From: Firmicutes bacterium UBA5500
GTDB lineage: Bacteria > Bacillota > UBA994 > UBA5500
Assembly: GCA_002427055.1 (NCBI GenBank)
Contig: DIPA01000004.1
Coordinates: 5,020-14,684 of the forward strand
DNA length: 9,665 bases
Reading direction: 5' to 3'
Shown here: in pieces, positions 7,461-9,665 of the stretch
Position numbering within the stretch: the first letter of the stretch is position 1
How the letters are laid out: each line of letters begins with the position of its first letter
Position numbers and translations under genes: made by a program
The notes under the pieces: model-generated
What the model was told of the DNA's origin: nothing
Seen by the model: only the letters and a program-made list of their open reading frames with translations
Databases searched by the model: none

Positions 7461-8582
7461 ATGAAACGGCGAAAACATGCTCCTGACTTCGTGTTGTTGG
7501 TCACTACCCTGTTATTGCTAGCTATTGGGATTGTTATGGTTTATAGTGCGAGCGAGTATGTCTCGCGTAACACCACGCGCACAGCGGAGAATCCAGAGGG
7601 ATATAATTACTACGTAGTACGCAGGCAGTTAGTTTGGGTGGCCATAGGTTTGGTAGTAATGTTCATTGGTTCAAAACTTAATTATTGGCATCTTGCTCAC
7701 CTAGCGAAATTTGGCTACCTAGCAACAGTCATCATGCTGATAATGGTCAAGATACCGGGTATCGGTGTGACGCGCTATGGTGCTACGCGCTGGCTCGGTT
7801 TTGAACCGTTTATTTTTCAGCCTTCAGAGATTGCGAAGTTAAGTCTCTCACTTTTTCTTGCTCGTTGGCTAGCTATCCGCGGAGACAGGATTGAAAGTTT
7901 TGTGCAGGGTATCTTGCCTCCGCTTCTATTTACCGGTACTATTTGTGGATTGATCATGTTGCAACCTGACTTGGGAACCACCATCTTGATTTTCGCAATC
8001 GCGGCTGTACTTGTTTTTGTCACTGGCGCGCAATGGAAACACATAATTTCATTAGCTCTTACTTCTGTATTAGGTATTATCGGCCTCATATATGTTGAGA
8101 AGTATCGTCTGGAGCGTTGGCTTAGCTTTCGTAACCCTTGGGCAGACCCTTTGGATACGGGACATCAGTTAATTCAATCCTTCTATGCTTTAGGCCCAGG
8201 GGGGTTGTTCGGACGGGGCTTGGCGCAAAGCATACAGAAACGATTCTACCTGCCTTTCCCTCATACAGATTTCATCTTAGCTGTCATTGGCGAAGAACTT
8301 GGTTTCGCTGGTGTATCTGTAGTTGTCTTGTTGTATGGGATTTTTGTCTGGCGGGGCTTAAAGATTGCGCTGAACGCATCGGATACTTTTGGTACCCTGC
8401 TAGCGACTGCTTTGACGGCGACGGTTGGCTTGCAGGCCATCATTAACATTGCCGTAGTGACAGGTAGTATTCCTACAACAGGCATTCCCTTGCCGCTAAT
8501 TAGTGCGGGAGGTTCCTCTTTGATCTTCACTTTAGGGTCGATTGGGGTTCTGCTCAACATATCAAAATACTCGCGTGAATGA
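7461..8582 (+). CDS. ftsW: SEDS-family peptidoglycan glycosyltransferase (FtsW/SpoVE type)
   Basis: This polytopic membrane protein of 373 residues belongs to the SEDS family, which polymerises lipid II into glycan strands together with a class B PBP. A basic N-terminus (MKRRKHAPDF) leads into the first membrane segment at about 9-29, ending in the family motif MVYSAS. Later motifs are FQPSEIAKL (119-127), LQPDLGTTIL, and FPHTDFILAVIGEELGF, in which Asp270 corresponds to the catalytic aspartate of SEDS proteins. The C-terminal signature is IPTTGIPLPLISAGGSS. Position before murG is that of ftsW or spoVE, and the PBP gene upstream is the natural partner. FtsW (division), SpoVE (spore cortex) and RodA (elongation) are hard to tell apart by sequence; dcw location argues against RodA. 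murG follows after ten bases. Confidence 0.93.
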   Translation: MKRRKHAPDFVLLVTTLLLLAIGIVMVYSASEYVSRNTTRTAENPEGYNYYVVRRQLVWVAIGLVVMFIGSKLNYWHLAHLAKFGYLATVIMLIMVKIPGIGVTRYGATRWLGFEPFIFQPSEIAKLSLSLFLARWLAIRGDRIESFVQGILPPLLFTGTICGLIMLQPDLGTTILIFAIAAVLVFVTGAQWKHIISLALTSVLGIIGLIYVEKYRLERWLSFRNPWADPLDTGHQLIQSFYALGPGGLFGRGLAQSIQKRFYLPFPHTDFILAVIGEELGFAGVSVVVLLYGIFVWRGLKIALNASDTFGTLLATALTATVGLQAIINIAVVTGSIPTTGIPLPLISAGGSSLIFTLGSIGVLLNISKYSRE

Positions 8583-8583
8583 C

Positions 8584-8588
8584 GGTGA
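8584..8588 (+). promoter_or_regulatory. Ribosome binding site of murG
   Basis: GGTGA lies four bases before the ATG at 8593, directly after the SEDS stop codon. The match is short and close, so coupling with the upstream gene is likely. Confidence 0.5.
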
Positions 8589-8592
8589 TAAG

Positions 8593-9665
8593 ATGAGATT
8601 CTTACTGACTTGTGGTGGGACTGGTGGACATATCTATCCAGCTGTAGCCATTGCGAAAGCACTAAAGGCTCAAGACCCAGCCTGCGAAATCCTGTTTGTT
8701 GGAGCCGAGTATGGGATGGAGAAGGATTTGATACCAAGGGAAGGATTTCGCTTGGAAACTATCACGGTAACAGGACTATCCCGCAGCAATCCACTGGCAG
8801 CTATTCGCAGCCTATGGCAAGCTGGTAGTGGTGTATTGAGAGCTAGGAGGATTATCAAAGCCTTTGATCCGGATGTCGCCATTGGAACTGGCGGTTACGT
8901 CAGTGGACCGGCTATTTTGGCGGCCTCTTTGGCAGGGATTCCTACTTTGATTCATGAGCAAAACGCTTTTCCGGGATTGACAACGCGGCTCTTGGCGCGT
9001 TTTGCTAGTATTGTCGCTGTCAGTCATGATGCCGCTGTGGCTCGCCTACCTAAGGCCAAACGAATAGTAGTGACTGGACTTCCTATCCGACCTGCGTTTT
9101 TTCAGACGCAGCAAGTAACAGCGCGGGCAAAACTCGGACTTCCTGCTAATGCTACCGTTATCCTTTCAGTAGGTGGCAGTGGTGGTGCAGAGAATATCAA
9201 TCGGGTAGTTTGTCAGGTCGCGCCCCATTTATTGGAAAACGCGCAGATTGTCTTGCTACATGTAACCGGAGAAAGGTACTATGATAGTGTAGTTAATTGG
9301 GCACAAGCATTGGGTTGGCCCGAAGCGTGGCCTGAGAGGTGGCAAGTTATACGGTTTATGCAGGACATGCCTGCTGCTTTGGCAGCTGCAGACATAGTTA
9401 TTTCTCGGGCTGGTGCTAGTACATTAGAAGAGATTATGGCAGTTGGCGTACCGGCTATTATTGTGCCTTCTCCTAACGTTACTGATAATCATCAAGAGCA
9501 TAACGCTCAGGCTATGGCCCAACAGGGTGCAGCCATAGTAATTTTAGATAATGTTTTGACTGAGACGACTCTGTTCTCTGGCATTAAACGCTTGCTCGAG
9601 AATCCAGATGAGCTTAGGGCTATGGCTGAAGCATCTAGACAGGCTAGTCATCCGCAGGCGACTAG
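8593..9665 (+). CDS. murG: UDP-GlcNAc:lipid I N-acetylglucosaminyltransferase MurG (3' end cut by window)
   Basis: MurG transfers GlcNAc from UDP-GlcNAc to lipid I on the inner face of the membrane, making lipid II. The reading frame from the ATG at 8593 stays open to the window edge, giving 357 codons and two extra bases without a stop. Family length is about 355-370, so probably only a few residues are missing. Motifs: the glycine-rich loop CGGTGGHIYPA (7-17), GTGGYVSGP (98-106), HEQNAFPG (121-128), GGSGGAENIN (194-203), SRAGASTLEE (271-280) and the nucleotide-sugar-binding region PSPNVTDNHQEHNA. The fourth motif has Gly where many MurG proteins have Gln or Leu (GGS-x-GA), a position that varies in the family. 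In the usual order murC would come next, outside the window. Confidence 0.96.
   Translation, partial: MRFLLTCGGTGGHIYPAVAIAKALKAQDPACEILFVGAEYGMEKDLIPREGFRLETITVTGLSRSNPLAAIRSLWQAGSGVLRARRIIKAFDPDVAIGTGGYVSGPAILAASLAGIPTLIHEQNAFPGLTTRLLARFASIVAVSHDAAVARLPKAKRIVVTGLPIRPAFFQTQQVTARAKLGLPANATVILSVGGSGGAENINRVVCQVAPHLLENAQIVLLHVTGERYYDSVVNWAQALGWPEAWPERWQVIRFMQDMPAALAAADIVISRAGASTLEEIMAVGVPAIIVPSPNVTDNHQEHNAQAMAQQGAAIVILDNVLTETTLFSGIKRLLENPDELRAMAEASRQASHPQAT

Noticed and set aside
8138..8446. 102-codon + strand frame inside the SEDS gene
   Set aside because: It lies in another frame of a fully conserved SEDS coding region and its product is Cys- and Trp-rich with no recognisable domain.
8261..8737. 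158-codon open frame on the minus strand across the SEDS–murG junction
   Set aside because: It is antisense to conserved motifs of two certain genes, its translation resembles no family I know, and it is best explained as a shadow frame.

Overview
The window is a contiguous piece of a bacterial division and cell wall (dcw) cluster. All genes are on the + strand and tightly packed, in the order [mraZ tail?] – rsmH – ftsL – class B PBP with PASTA domains (spoVD/ftsI type) – murE – murF – mraY – SEDS polymerase (ftsW/spoVE type) – murG, which runs off the right end. It looks like one transcription unit: gaps run from a 56-base overlap (murE/murF) to about 60 bases. I see no tRNA, rRNA, CRISPR, insertion sequence, phage or attachment-site signal.

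Organism: most likely a Firmicute of the clostridial or Negativicutes kind. This rests on gene order, a penicillin-binding protein with C-terminal PASTA repeats, strong GGAGG-type ribosome binding sites, two TTG starts, a short DivIC/FtsL-like protein, and Firmicutes-style RsmH and MurG motifs. MurE carries the DNPR signature of enzymes that add meso-diaminopimelate, so the peptidoglycan should be DAP-type. Base composition looks moderate, judged by eye. Genus cannot be fixed from the sequence alone.

Layout: bases 1-15 may be the last codons of mraZ. Bases 33-974 encode the 16S rRNA methyltransferase RsmH, and 993-1373 a small bitopic FtsL-like protein. A 60-base gap with a good RNA hairpin precedes the PBP (1434-3521). 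A 58-base G-rich gap leads to murE (3580-5103), whose end overlaps the start of murF (5048-6448). mraY (6450-7430) follows after one base. The SEDS gene (7461-8582) and murG (8593 to the window end) complete it.

How the genes work together: MurE and MurF finish the UDP-MurNAc-pentapeptide, MraY transfers it to undecaprenyl phosphate (lipid I), and MurG adds GlcNAc (lipid II). After a flippase not encoded here, the SEDS glycosyltransferase and its PBP partner polymerise and cross-link it, with the FtsL-like protein as a likely scaffold or activator. The clearest departure from the classical order is the absence of murD between mraY and the SEDS gene. I found no undescribed system; the findings are small departures inside an otherwise ordinary core locus.
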